From Parvibaculum sp. (GTDB lineage: Bacteria > Pseudomonadota > Alphaproteobacteria > Parvibaculales > Parvibaculaceae), in contig JAEPQD010000001.1 in assembly GCA_017642695.1 (NCBI GenBank), positions 984,764 through 1,048,763 on the forward strand: a stretch of DNA of 64,000 nt. Direction: 5' to 3'. A program made the position numbers and the translations under genes. Positions 43,215-51,312 of this stretch are shown piece by piece. The number at the start of each line of letters is the position of its first letter. Position 1 is the first letter of the stretch. The notes under the pieces were generated by a model, which saw only the letters and a list, made by a program, of their open reading frames with translations, was not told the origin of the DNA and made no database searches.

Positions 43215-45026
43215 TCAGGGCTTCGGCTTGTCGCCGCCCAACAATCTGTCGAGCCCGAGATTGCTGAAAATCTCGATTTTCACGCCCTGTCTCTTCATGA
43301 TGACACCCTGCTGGATGACCGAGAGCGTGTTGTTCCACGCCCAGTAGATCACGAGTCCGGCGGGGAAGCTCGCCAGCATGAAGGTGAAGATCACCGGCAT
43401 CCAGGTGAATATCTGCGCCTGAATTGGATCGGCGGGCAGCGGATTCATGCGCTGCTGCACGAACATGGTGAAACCCATGATGAGCGGCCATATGCCGATC
43501 ATGAGCAGCGACGGCGGGTCCCAGGGGATCAGTCCGAACAGGTTGAAGATCGAAGTGGGATCGGGCGCGGAAAGGTCATTGATCCAGCCGAAAAATGGCG
43601 CGTGCCGCATTTCGATCGTGACGAAAAGAACCTTGTACAGTGCGAAGAAGACCGGGATCTGGATCAGTACAGGCAGGCAGCCGGCAAGAGGATTCACTTT
43701 TTCCTTCTTGTATAGCTCCATGATTTCCTGCTGCTGCTTCATCTTGTCGTCTTTGTAGCGCTCCCGCAGTTTCTCCATATCGGGCTGCAGCTTCTTCATC
43801 TTGCTCATCGCCACATAGGACTTGTTGGCAAGCGGGTAGAAGACGAGCTTGATGAGTACGGTGACGACGAGAATCGCAATGCCGAAATTGCCGACATGCA
43901 GCGCAACGAAATGCAGTGCGTCGAACATCGGTTGCGTCAGGAACCAGAACCAGCCCCAGTCGATCAGCAGGTTGAACTTGTAGATGCCGGCTTCGTGATA
44001 GGTGTCGATCACCGTGGAGACTTTGGCGCCTGCGAAGAGCCGGTTCTCGATCTCGATATTGCCGCCCGGCGCAATCTCCTGCGGGCCATAGCGGAAATCG
44101 GCCTGGTAGTTCTCGATCGCGGGATCGGGATGCTCACTGAAATTCGCGACGAAGTTCTTGCCAGATTGCGGCACCAGCGCCGCCGCCCAGTACTTGTCGG
44201 TGATGCCGAGCCACCCTTCCGTGTCACTCACCTTTACCGGTCCGTCCTCGGTGGCGTCCTCGTAGGAGATTGCCTTTTCGCCGACGCTGGGGAATTCGCC
44301 GATGAAGCCTTCATGCAGGATGAAGAAGGCACTGCCCGCCGGGCTGCCCGTGCGCGAAACGAGGCCATAGGGGTAGAGCGTTACAGGCGCGCCGGAGTTG
44401 TTCTCGATCCGGTCGGAGACGGTGAACAGGAAATGATCGTCGAGCGTGATCGTCCGGTGGAAAACGAGACCCTGGCCATTGGCCCAGCGAAGCGTCACCG
44501 GCGTTTGCGGTGTCAGCGCTTCGCCATCTTCGAGCTGCCACTGCGTCTTCGAATTCGGCAGCGCGACATTGGATCCGGGCGCGGCGATAAAGCCGAACTC
44601 GGCGAAATAGGGCGCCTCGGTTCCGGCGGGCGTGAGAAGCGTGACTTCCGGGCTCTCCGGATCGACCGTCACATGATATTTTCTGAGTTTCAGATCGTCG
44701 AAGCGGGCGCCCTTGAGCGAGACGGATCCATCGAGCTCGTTGGACCGCACGGGAATACGCGGCGCCGCGGCGAGGGCTTCGTCGCGGTCGACGGTCCGGC
44801 CCGCTGCGCCGGGAGTGCGCGCGGGCTCGTCGACGGTGGGAAGCCGGGCCTCCCCGGGGGCTGTCGTGCCGGGCTCAGGACTGGCCGTGGTGCCGCTTCC
44901 CTCCGCCGCAGCTTCCTGCCTCGCTCGTTCTGCTTCGAGTTGCGGGTCGATGAAGAAATATTGCCATCCGACGAAAACAACGACCGACAGGAAAATGGCG
45001 ATGATGAAGTTGCGGTTGTCACCCAT
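43215..45026 (-). CDS. yidC: Membrane protein insertase YidC
   Basis: A 603-residue inner-membrane insertase. N-terminal helix (residues about 7-22), large periplasmic domain (about 60-360) and five-helix insertase core from about 370: FYPLANKSYVAMSKMKKLQP, then LAGCLPVLIQIPVFFALYKVLF are the core signatures. Gram-negative length. Start overlaps the rnpA stop region by 8 bases; no yidD lies between. Confidence 0.97.
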   Translation of the reverse strand: MGDNRNFIIAIFLSVVVFVGWQYFFIDPQLEAERARQEAAAEGSGTTASPEPGTTAPGEARLPTVDEPARTPGAAGRTVDRDEALAAAPRIPVRSNELDGSVSLKGARFDDLKLRKYHVTVDPESPEVTLLTPAGTEAPYFAEFGFIAAPGSNVALPNSKTQWQLEDGEALTPQTPVTLRWANGQGLVFHRTITLDDHFLFTVSDRIENNSGAPVTLYPYGLVSRTGSPAGSAFFILHEGFIGEFPSVGEKAISYEDATEDGPVKVSDTEGWLGITDKYWAAALVPQSGKNFVANFSEHPDPAIENYQADFRYGPQEIAPGGNIEIENRLFAGAKVSTVIDTYHEAGIYKFNLLIDWGWFWFLTQPMFDALHFVALHVGNFGIAILVVTVLIKLVFYPLANKSYVAMSKMKKLQPDMEKLRERYKDDKMKQQQEIMELYKKEKVNPLAGCLPVLIQIPVFFALYKVLFVTIEMRHAPFFGWINDLSAPDPTSIFNLFGLIPWDPPSLLMIGIWPLIMGFTMFVQQRMNPLPADPIQAQIFTWMPVIFTFMLASFPAGLVIYWAWNNTLSVIQQGVIMKRQGVKIEIFSNLGLDRLLGGDKPKP

Positions 45027-45429
45027 GAGGCAGGTCTTTCCCGGATGCGGACCTTGAAGCGTCGGAAGGCGCCGGCGCTGTCGCGCTTCTGCGGCTAGTG
45101 TGAACTTTGCTGAGCGCGATGTTGAGATCGCTGAGAAGATCGGGCCAGAACCGCGTGAGCGTATCCTGCCGCCCGATCAGGACGTAGTCGTAACCGGCTT
45201 TGGCGGCGAGTGGAAGGACTTCGGCGGCGGCGGCACGCAAGCGCCGTTTCGCGCGGTTACGATCGACCGCGCCCCCGACCTTGCGGGTCACGGTGAAGCC
45301 GACACGGGGGGGATTGTCGTCGTCGCGGTCAAGTGCCTGCAGCACAAGCCCTCGCTCGGCGCGCTTGCGCCCGCGGGCGGCGGCAAGAAATTCGCTGCGT
45401 TTGCGCAAACGTTCGATCTGGCGGTCCAT
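45019..45429 (-). CDS. rnpA: Ribonuclease P protein component
   Basis: A 136-residue basic protein. The ATG at 45429 gives MDRQIERLRKRSEFLAAARG, the usual N-terminus; the longer frame upstream is rejected. The family signature VGFTVTRKVGGAVDRNRAKRRLR (RNR loop) is complete. Together with RNase P RNA it matures tRNA 5' ends. It lies between rpmH and yidC, overlapping yidC by 8 bases. Confidence 0.96.
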   Translation of the reverse strand: MDRQIERLRKRSEFLAAARGRKRAERGLVLQALDRDDDNPPRVGFTVTRKVGGAVDRNRAKRRLRAAAAEVLPLAAKAGYDYVLIGRQDTLTRFWPDLLSDLNIALSKVHTSRRSATAPAPSDASRSASGKDLPHG

Positions 45430-45538
45430 CGGGCTGCTCGCATCGGTGCGGTCTCTCGCACCTGAAAGGAAAGCCTGGGCTGGAAAGGACCGTGGGCCGG
45501 AACCCGTTTGCGCGGCGCCGGAGGTCACGGGCGTGGGA

Positions 45539-45673
45539 TCAGGCGCTAAGCCGCTTACGTCCCCTGGAGCGGCGCGCCGCGAGCACCTTGCGGCCGCCCT
45601 TGGTGGCGGTGCGCGCACGGAAGCCGTGGCGGCGCTTGCGGACGAGTTTGCTCGGTTGATAGGTCCGTTTCAC
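45539..45673 (-). CDS. rpmH: 50S ribosomal protein L34
   Basis: A 44-residue very basic protein, [20 protein letters not shown] and ending RKRLSA. It uses a GTG start at 45671-45673 preceded by GGAGAAG. It was too short for routine ORF lists. It begins the rpmH-rnpA-yidC-engB-argB group. A sigma-70-like promoter lies upstream (45819-45848). Confidence 0.96.
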   Translation of the reverse strand: MKRTYQPSKLVRKRRHGFRARTATKGGRKVLAARRSRGRKRLSA

Positions 45674-45818
45674 GTCTCTTCTCCGGCAGATCTGGGCCGA
45701 GCCCGGTGCCTGCCAATCCGCTGGCCGGTCCGGCTCCAGGCGTCCCTCGGGGCCGCCTCGTGTATGCCAATAAAAACAAGAGCCGCAGGCGTTGCCACCC
45801 GACGGCTGTCTGGGCGGG

Positions 45819-45848
45819 TGTATAAGCGATAAGCCCGGCGAAAGTCAA
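45819..45848 (-). promoter_or_regulatory. Promoter for the rpmH operon
   Basis: On the minus strand TTGACT (45843-45848) and TATACA (45819-45824) are separated by 18 bases, near-consensus for sigma-70, about 146 bases upstream of the rpmH start. The remaining leader shows no obvious hairpin. Confidence 0.6.
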
Positions 45849-45951
45849 CGGCGAGGGGTGTTTTCCTGTCCGATCACCGGGCCTGAACTTGTCTCACAAA
45901 CCGGTGAAGGCTTCTTCCGCCGCCACCGATAGCGCGTATTGTCCGCACGCC

Positions 45952-46791
45952 ATGACAGATGCATTTCACAACACGGCCTCCCTCCGCCCGTTTGGGATGT
46001 TTGTACCTATTTTGTTCCTTTTGTGTGCGATCATAGCACCCGCCGGAGCTGCCCCATTGATGACGCCTGATCATGATCCCTGGGCCCGGCTCCTGCAGTC
46101 CCGGCTGACCGAAGGTGAGGACGGCGCCCCGAACCGGTTCGACTATGGCGGCCTCAAGGCGAGCCCGGAGGAAAGAGCGGCACTCAAGGCCTATATCGCC
46201 TCCCTGGAGACAGTCGATCCCGAAGCCCTGTCCCGGGACGAAGCCTTCGCATTCTGGGTCAATCTTTACAACGCCCTGACCGTGGAGGTCGTCGTCGAGC
46301 ATTATCCGGTCGCTTCGATCCGTGACATCGACATCTCGCCCGGTCTCTTCTCGAACGGCCCCTGGGGCAGGAAGCTCGTGACAGTGGATGGACGGGAGCT
46401 TTCGCTCGACGACATCGAGCACGGCATTCTCCGGCCCGAATTCGGCGATTCCCGCGTCCATTATGCCGTCAACTGCGCCTCCGTCGGATGCCCCGATCTT
46501 GCGGCCGAGCCCTACCGCGGCGAAGGCCTCGACGCGATGCTCGATGCGGCGGCTCGGGCCTACGTGAACAGTCCCCGTGGCGCCCGGTTCGAGGGAGGCG
46601 AACTCACCGCCTCCAGCATATTCAAATGGTACATGAAGGACTTCGGCGGCACGGAAGAGGGCGTCCTGGCCGAACTTCGCCGCTACGCGGGTTCCGAGCT
46701 TCGCGGGAAGCTGGAAAACGTCGAACATGTCGCGTCTTATGATTACGACTGGTCGCTCAACGACACGGCCGAGTTGGAGAACGGGAAATGA
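45952..46791 (+). CDS. DUF547 exported protein
   Basis: A 279-residue protein starting at the ATG at 45952, which leads into a signal sequence (RPFGMFVPILFLLCAIIAPAGA). The DUF547 core has DEAFAFWVNLYNALTVEVVV, then CASVGCPDLAAEPY with two Cys and FKWYMKDFGG. Function unknown; the fold is suggested to be papain-like in some relatives. It overlaps the TVP38 gene by 4 bases (ATGA). Confidence 0.86.
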   Translation: MTDAFHNTASLRPFGMFVPILFLLCAIIAPAGAAPLMTPDHDPWARLLQSRLTEGEDGAPNRFDYGGLKASPEERAALKAYIASLETVDPEALSRDEAFAFWVNLYNALTVEVVVEHYPVASIRDIDISPGLFSNGPWGRKLVTVDGRELSLDDIEHGILRPEFGDSRVHYAVNCASVGCPDLAAEPYRGEGLDAMLDAAARAYVNSPRGARFEGGELTASSIFKWYMKDFGGTEEGVLAELRRYAGSELRGKLENVEHVASYDYDWSLNDTAELENGK

Positions 46792-47528
46792 CGGAGAACG
46801 CGCCTGCAAGTTCGGCCGCCTTTCGGCGCTTTCTGCCCGTGCTGGTGCTCGCTGCCGGTCTCGCTGCCTTTTTCGCGCTCGGCCTCGACCGCTATGTCAC
46901 GCTCGACACGCTGCGCGATAACCGGCAGGCGTTGTCGGTCTGGGTCGCCGAGAACTGGGCTCTGGCGGCTTTCGTTTATGTCGTCGCCTATATCGCGATG
47001 GTCGCCTTTTCCTTGCCGGGCGCTCTTGTAGCGACCCTGACGGGCGGCTTTCTTTTCGGGACGCTGCTGGGCGGCCTTTTGACTGTCGTCGGTGCGACCA
47101 TCGGCGCCACGGCAATCTTCCTCGCGGCGCGGACGGCGCTCGGCGATGCCTTGCGCGCCAAGGCAGGACCGAAGCTCAGGAAGCTCGAGGAAGGCTTCGG
47201 CGAAAACGCCTTCAGCTACATGCTGGTGCTGCGGCTCGTGCCGATCTTCCCGTTCTTTCTCGTCAATCTCGCGCCGGCCTTTCTCGGCGTGCGGCTCGGC
47301 ACCTATGTTCTTGCGACCTTCATCGGCATCATGCCGGGCACCTTCGTTTTCGCGAGCCTTGGCAACGGTCTCGGCGCCGTGTTCGATGCCGGGCGCGAGC
47401 CTGATCTCGGCCTGATCTTCGAGCCGCAGATCATCGGACCCATACTGGCGCTCGCTTTTCTCGCACTGGTGCCGGTCGTCTATCGCCGTTTCGCGGGAAA
47501 GTCCCGCCTTCCAGACGAGGCCGCTTGA
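46788..47528 (+). CDS. TVP38/TMEM64 (VTT domain) membrane protein
   Basis: A 246-residue inner-membrane protein of the DedA/TVP38 superfamily: AFSLPGALVATLTGGFLFG and RLVPIFPFFLVNLAPAFLGVRLGTYVLATFIGIMPGTF are the conserved re-entrant halves. About six hydrophobic segments. Family members have been tied to lipid flipping or selenite transport. Coupled to the upstream DUF547 gene and followed after 33 bases by a FAD-oxidoreductase gene, as seen in many genomes. Confidence 0.88.
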   Translation: MTENAPASSAAFRRFLPVLVLAAGLAAFFALGLDRYVTLDTLRDNRQALSVWVAENWALAAFVYVVAYIAMVAFSLPGALVATLTGGFLFGTLLGGLLTVVGATIGATAIFLAARTALGDALRAKAGPKLRKLEEGFGENAFSYMLVLRLVPIFPFFLVNLAPAFLGVRLGTYVLATFIGIMPGTFVFASLGNGLGAVFDAGREPDLGLIFEPQIIGPILALAFLALVPVVYRRFAGKSRLPDEAA

Positions 47529-47561
47529 CGCGCGGCGCTCAAACATCATTCCGGGGATCGC

Positions 47562-48986
47562 ATGGCGAAAAGGATCAAGGCTGATATCTGTGTGATCGGA
47601 GCGGGTTCGGGCGGGCTTTCCGTCGCAGCAGGCGCCGCGCAGATGGGCGCGCGAACGGTGCTGATCGAGCGCGACGCCATGGGTGGCGACTGCCTGAACA
47701 CAGGCTGCGTGCCGTCGAAAGCGCTTCTCGCTTCCGCCAGGCAGGCATACCGCATGGGCGCAGGCGCGCCTTTCGGCATTGCTCCCGCCGAAGCGAAAGT
47801 CGATTTCGCCAAGGTCCATGACCACGTCCACGGCGTCATCGCGGCCATTGCGCCGAACGATTCCGTCGCCCGCTTCGAGGGGCTCGGCGTCACCGTCATC
47901 AAGGATCATGCGCGCTTCCGAGACGGAAGTACCGTGATCGCAGGCAACGCGGAGATTACGGCGCGGCGCTTCGTCGTCGCCACGGGCTCGCGGCCCTTCG
48001 TCCCGCAAATCCCGGGTCTCGACAAGGTGCCCTTCCACACGAACGAGACGATCTTCGGGAACAAGGAGTGCCCCGACCATCTCATCATCATCGGCGGGGG
48101 CCCGATCGGCATGGAGATGGCGCAGGCGCATCGCCGTCTCGGCGCGAAGGTAACGGTGCTCGAAACCTTGCGCGCTTTCGGCAAGGATGATCCTGAACTC
48201 ACCGCCATCGTGATAGATCGCCTCCGCAAGGAAGGCATCGAGATTCTCGAGGGCGTGAAGATTTCCTCCGTCTCCGGTGGCGAGGGCAAGATCGTTGTTG
48301 CCGTTGCAGGCCGGGAAGGCGAACGGGAAGTGGCAGGCTCGCATATTCTGGTTGCGACGGGCCGCCGCGCCAATGTCGAGGGGCTTGATCTCGAGAAAGC
48401 GGGCATTGAGTACACCGAGCGCGGTCTGAAACTCGATGACAGGCTCCGCACCACCAACCGGCGAGTCTTCGGCGTCGGCGACGTCGCGGGCGGCCTTCAA
48501 TTCACGCATGTGGCAGGCTATCACGCAGGCATCGTCATCCGGAATGCGCTGTTTCGGGTCCCCGCGCGTGCCGATCACAGCGCCGTTCCCTGGGTTACCT
48601 ATACCGATCCCGAGCTCGCCCATGTTGGCGTGACCGAGGATGAAGCGCGCGGCAAGAACATGAAGATCAACATTCTGCGCTGGCATCTCGCCGAGAACGA
48701 CCGCGCGCAGGCCGAACGCGAGACCGAGGGCGTCATCAAGGTTGTGACCGATTCCCACGCGCGCGTGCTCGGCGCCACCATCGTCGCGCCTCATGCGGGA
48801 GAACTCATTCTGCCCTGGGTGCTCGCGAAGTCGCAGGCCTTGAAGCTTTCGGCGATGGCGGGCGTGATTGCGCCCTATCCGACGCTCTCGGAAATCAGCA
48901 AGCGGGCGGCAGGAGCCTACTACACGCCGACGCTTTTCAGTGCCAAGACGAAGATGCTGGTGCGTTTTCTGGGCCTGTTCGGCTAG
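47562..48986 (+). CDS. Pyridine nucleotide-disulfide oxidoreductase (mercuric reductase/Lpd-like)
   Basis: A 474-residue FAD/NAD(P)-dependent flavoprotein. FAD motif GAGSGGLSVAAGAAQMG, redox-active CxxxxC (Cys44-Cys49, GDCLNTGCVPSKA), NAD(P) motif IIGGGPIGMEMAQAH, and ATG-type VGDVAG are present; the C-terminal dimer domain ends with YPTLSEISKRAAGAYY. No N-terminal HMA domain and no C-terminal CC pair of MerA. So disulfide reductase activity is predicted, substrate unknown. Third gene of the DUF547-TVP38-oxidoreductase operon. Confidence 0.9.
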   Translation: MAKRIKADICVIGAGSGGLSVAAGAAQMGARTVLIERDAMGGDCLNTGCVPSKALLASARQAYRMGAGAPFGIAPAEAKVDFAKVHDHVHGVIAAIAPNDSVARFEGLGVTVIKDHARFRDGSTVIAGNAEITARRFVVATGSRPFVPQIPGLDKVPFHTNETIFGNKECPDHLIIIGGGPIGMEMAQAHRRLGAKVTVLETLRAFGKDDPELTAIVIDRLRKEGIEILEGVKISSVSGGEGKIVVAVAGREGEREVAGSHILVATGRRANVEGLDLEKAGIEYTERGLKLDDRLRTTNRRVFGVGDVAGGLQFTHVAGYHAGIVIRNALFRVPARADHSAVPWVTYTDPELAHVGVTEDEARGKNMKINILRWHLAENDRAQAERETEGVIKVVTDSHARVLGATIVAPHAGELILPWVLAKSQALKLSAMAGVIAPYPTLSEISKRAAGAYYTPTLFSAKTKMLVRFLGLFG

Positions 48987-49025
48987 GATCGTCGCGATCG
49001 TCAGCACCGGAGTTAACCGTACGGT

Positions 49026-50519
49026 ATGAGAGCCGCGGCAGAAGACAGGGATTGCCGGATTTCTGAAAGCCGGTTCGCGCAGCTTCTGCGTCCGCTGCGT
49101 GGTTCCCTGTCACGTCGCCTTCTGGCGCTCACCGTTCTCTTCATCATGCTGGCGGAAGTGCTGATCTTCGTGCCATCGGTCGCAAATTTCCGTCTCAACT
49201 GGCTGGAGCAACGCCTCGCCGCCGCCCAGATCGCTTCCCTCGCGCTGGAGGCCCGTCCCGACAACATGGTTTCGCCGGCGCTGCGCGAAGAACTGCTGAA
49301 GAACGCGCAGGTCTATGCCGTGGCGCTTCATCGAGACGATTCTCGCCGCCTCGTGCTCAGTGAGGACATGCCGCCCATGGTCGATACGAGTTTCGACCTG
49401 CGCGACGCGATGGCGATGACGCTCATCATGGATGCCTTCGAAACGGTCCTCGCGGGTGACGGCCGCATCATCCTGGTGACGGGCAAGCCGCGTTTCGGTG
49501 CGGGCGAGTCGATCGAAATCGTATTTGACGAAACCCCGCTTCGCCGTGCCATGCTTCAGTATGGAAAGAATATCTTCCTGCTTTCGCTGGTGATCTCGAT
49601 CATCACGGCGAGCCTCATCTATATCGTTCTCCACTTCGTTCTCGTTCGTCCCATGCGCCGTATCACGGAAAACATGGTTGCCTTTCGTGACAATCCGGAG
49701 GATGCGCGCCTGGTCATCGCGCCATCGGTCCGCGCCGACGAAATCGGTGTTGCGGAACGCGAGTTGTCGCGCATGCAGAAGGATATTCGCGCGACGCTGA
49801 GCCAGAAGGCGCACCTTGCCTCGCTCGGCGTGGCCGTCAGCAAGATAAATCACGATCTTCGCAACATTCTCGCCAGCGCACAGCTCATTTCCGACCGTAT
49901 CGGTGCCATCGACGATCCGACGGTACAGCATCTGGCGCCGCGTCTCTTCGCCTCTATCGACCGCGCCATCGATCTTTGTGCCAAGACACTGCGTTTCGGT
50001 CGCGCTGAGGAAGCGGCGCCCGAGAGGAAGCCCGTTACGCTCCGCGGCTTTGCGGACCAGGTGGCGGAGGCTGCCTGGCCGGAAGATGACGATGTGACAT
50101 GGGCAAACGAAGTGCCGCCCGATCTCGTCGTTGATGCGGACCCCGATCACCTGTTTCGCATCCTTCTCAACCTTGCGCGCAACGCGGCACAAGCTCTTGC
50201 CGAAGGTGGACGTGGCGGTGAAGTTCGGCTGACGGCGCGCCGCGCCGGCGGTCATGTCCATATCGACATATCGGACAGCGGCCCCGGCCTTCCGTCCAAG
50301 GCGCGGGAGCATCTTTTCGAGCCTTTTTCCGGCGGCGTCCGGACGGACGGTACCGGGCTCGGTCTTGCCATCGCGGCGGAACTCGCACGCATCCATGGCG
50401 GTCATATCGAACTCGTCTCGACCGGCAGCTCCGGCACGACCTTCCGCATCTGCATTCCCGATACCGACGCCGCTTCGCGCGAATGCGCCGAGGCGGAAAG
50501 TCTCGCGGCACGGGAATAG
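49026..50519 (+). CDS. Sensor histidine kinase with HAMP domain
   Basis: A 497-residue membrane kinase. Two helices (about residues 30-50 and 180-205) flank a roughly 130-residue periplasmic sensor domain. A HAMP-like linker (RPMRRITENMVAFRDNPEDA) leads to the H box with His276 (KINHDLRNILASAQL). ATPase motifs NLARNAAQAL, DSGPGLP and GTGLGLAIAAELAR are complete. No receiver or adjacent regulator gene. It lies 4 bases upstream of otsB, so the kinase may be transcribed with the trehalose genes. Confidence 0.9.
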   Translation: MRAAAEDRDCRISESRFAQLLRPLRGSLSRRLLALTVLFIMLAEVLIFVPSVANFRLNWLEQRLAAAQIASLALEARPDNMVSPALREELLKNAQVYAVALHRDDSRRLVLSEDMPPMVDTSFDLRDAMAMTLIMDAFETVLAGDGRIILVTGKPRFGAGESIEIVFDETPLRRAMLQYGKNIFLLSLVISIITASLIYIVLHFVLVRPMRRITENMVAFRDNPEDARLVIAPSVRADEIGVAERELSRMQKDIRATLSQKAHLASLGVAVSKINHDLRNILASAQLISDRIGAIDDPTVQHLAPRLFASIDRAIDLCAKTLRFGRAEEAAPERKPVTLRGFADQVAEAAWPEDDDVTWANEVPPDLVVDADPDHLFRILLNLARNAAQALAEGGRGGEVRLTARRAGGHVHIDISDSGPGLPSKAREHLFEPFSGGVRTDGTGLGLAIAAELARIHGGHIELVSTGSSGTTFRICIPDTDAASRECAEAESLAARE

Positions 50520-50523
50520 CGGC

Positions 50524-51276
50524 ATGGATGAGCAGGACTTCCGCCCGCCCGCGCCGCGGCGAGACTGGGCCTTGTTTCTCGATTTCGACGGTACCTTGAC
50601 CGAACTCGCGCCCTCGCCGGATGCCGTCTCGGTCGATCCGGCACTACCTCATGTGCTTGCGCAGCTGGAGCGCGAGCTGGGCGGTGCGCTTGCCGTCGTC
50701 TCCGGCCGGCCGCTGGCGGAAATCGATGCGCTCATGGGGGTCGTGCTGCCGGGCGCCGGTGTGCACGGGCTTGAACTGCGCGAACAGCGAGATTGCGCCC
50801 CGCATCCACCGCCAGATAACGGCGCGGCAGCCGCTGTCCATCGCGCTTTGAAGTCAATGGTGGCCGACGATCCGCGCCTGATCCTCGAGGAAAAGCCCGG
50901 TGCGGTTGCGCTTCACTACAGGCGCGCGCCGGAGCGAGAGAGCGAGTGCCGTGCCGCCATGAGGACGGCACTTGCGGGCGTCTCCGGCCTTCATCTGATC
51001 GATGGCAAGATGGTGCTGGAGGCCAAGCCCGGTCATGTGAACAAGGGGTACGCGATCAGCAGGTTGATGGGAGTGGAGCCCTTCGCGGGACGGATTCCGG
51101 TATTTGCAGGTGATGATCGCACGGACGAAGATGGCTTTGAGGTCGTCAACGCGTTGAAAGGCGTTACCATCAAGATCGGTCCGGGGGAATCGCGCGCGAA
51201 GTATCGCGTGGCCTCTGTCGAGGAATTTCTCGTTTGGCTCGAGGATATCGCGTCCCGATTGGCCGTGATGAAGTGA
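50524..51276 (+). CDS. otsB: Trehalose-6-phosphate phosphatase
   Basis: A 250-residue HAD phosphatase that dephosphorylates trehalose-6-P to trehalose. Catalytic LFLDFDGTLTEL (Asp20, Asp22), VVSGRPLAEI, and GDDRTDEDGFE are the OtsB signatures. Start ATG at 50524, four bases after the kinase stop; the longer frame upstream is rejected. Followed after 36 bases by the GH15 gene. Confidence 0.95.
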   Translation: MDEQDFRPPAPRRDWALFLDFDGTLTELAPSPDAVSVDPALPHVLAQLERELGGALAVVSGRPLAEIDALMGVVLPGAGVHGLELREQRDCAPHPPPDNGAAAAVHRALKSMVADDPRLILEEKPGAVALHYRRAPERESECRAAMRTALAGVSGLHLIDGKMVLEAKPGHVNKGYAISRLMGVEPFAGRIPVFAGDDRTDEDGFEVVNALKGVTIKIGPGESRAKYRVASVEEFLVWLEDIASRLAVMK

Positions 51277-51312
51277 ATCGCCGAGAGGCGTGCGGAAAGA
51301 TGTGGAGGTGTT

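Noticed and set aside
45674..45951. Replication origin near rpmH
   Set aside because: No DnaA-box cluster and no dnaA gene next to rpmH; in alphaproteobacteria the origin is usually elsewhere.
46743..49007. 754-codon minus-strand frame over the TVP38 and oxidoreductase genes
   Set aside because: Antisense shadow of two recognisable plus-strand genes.
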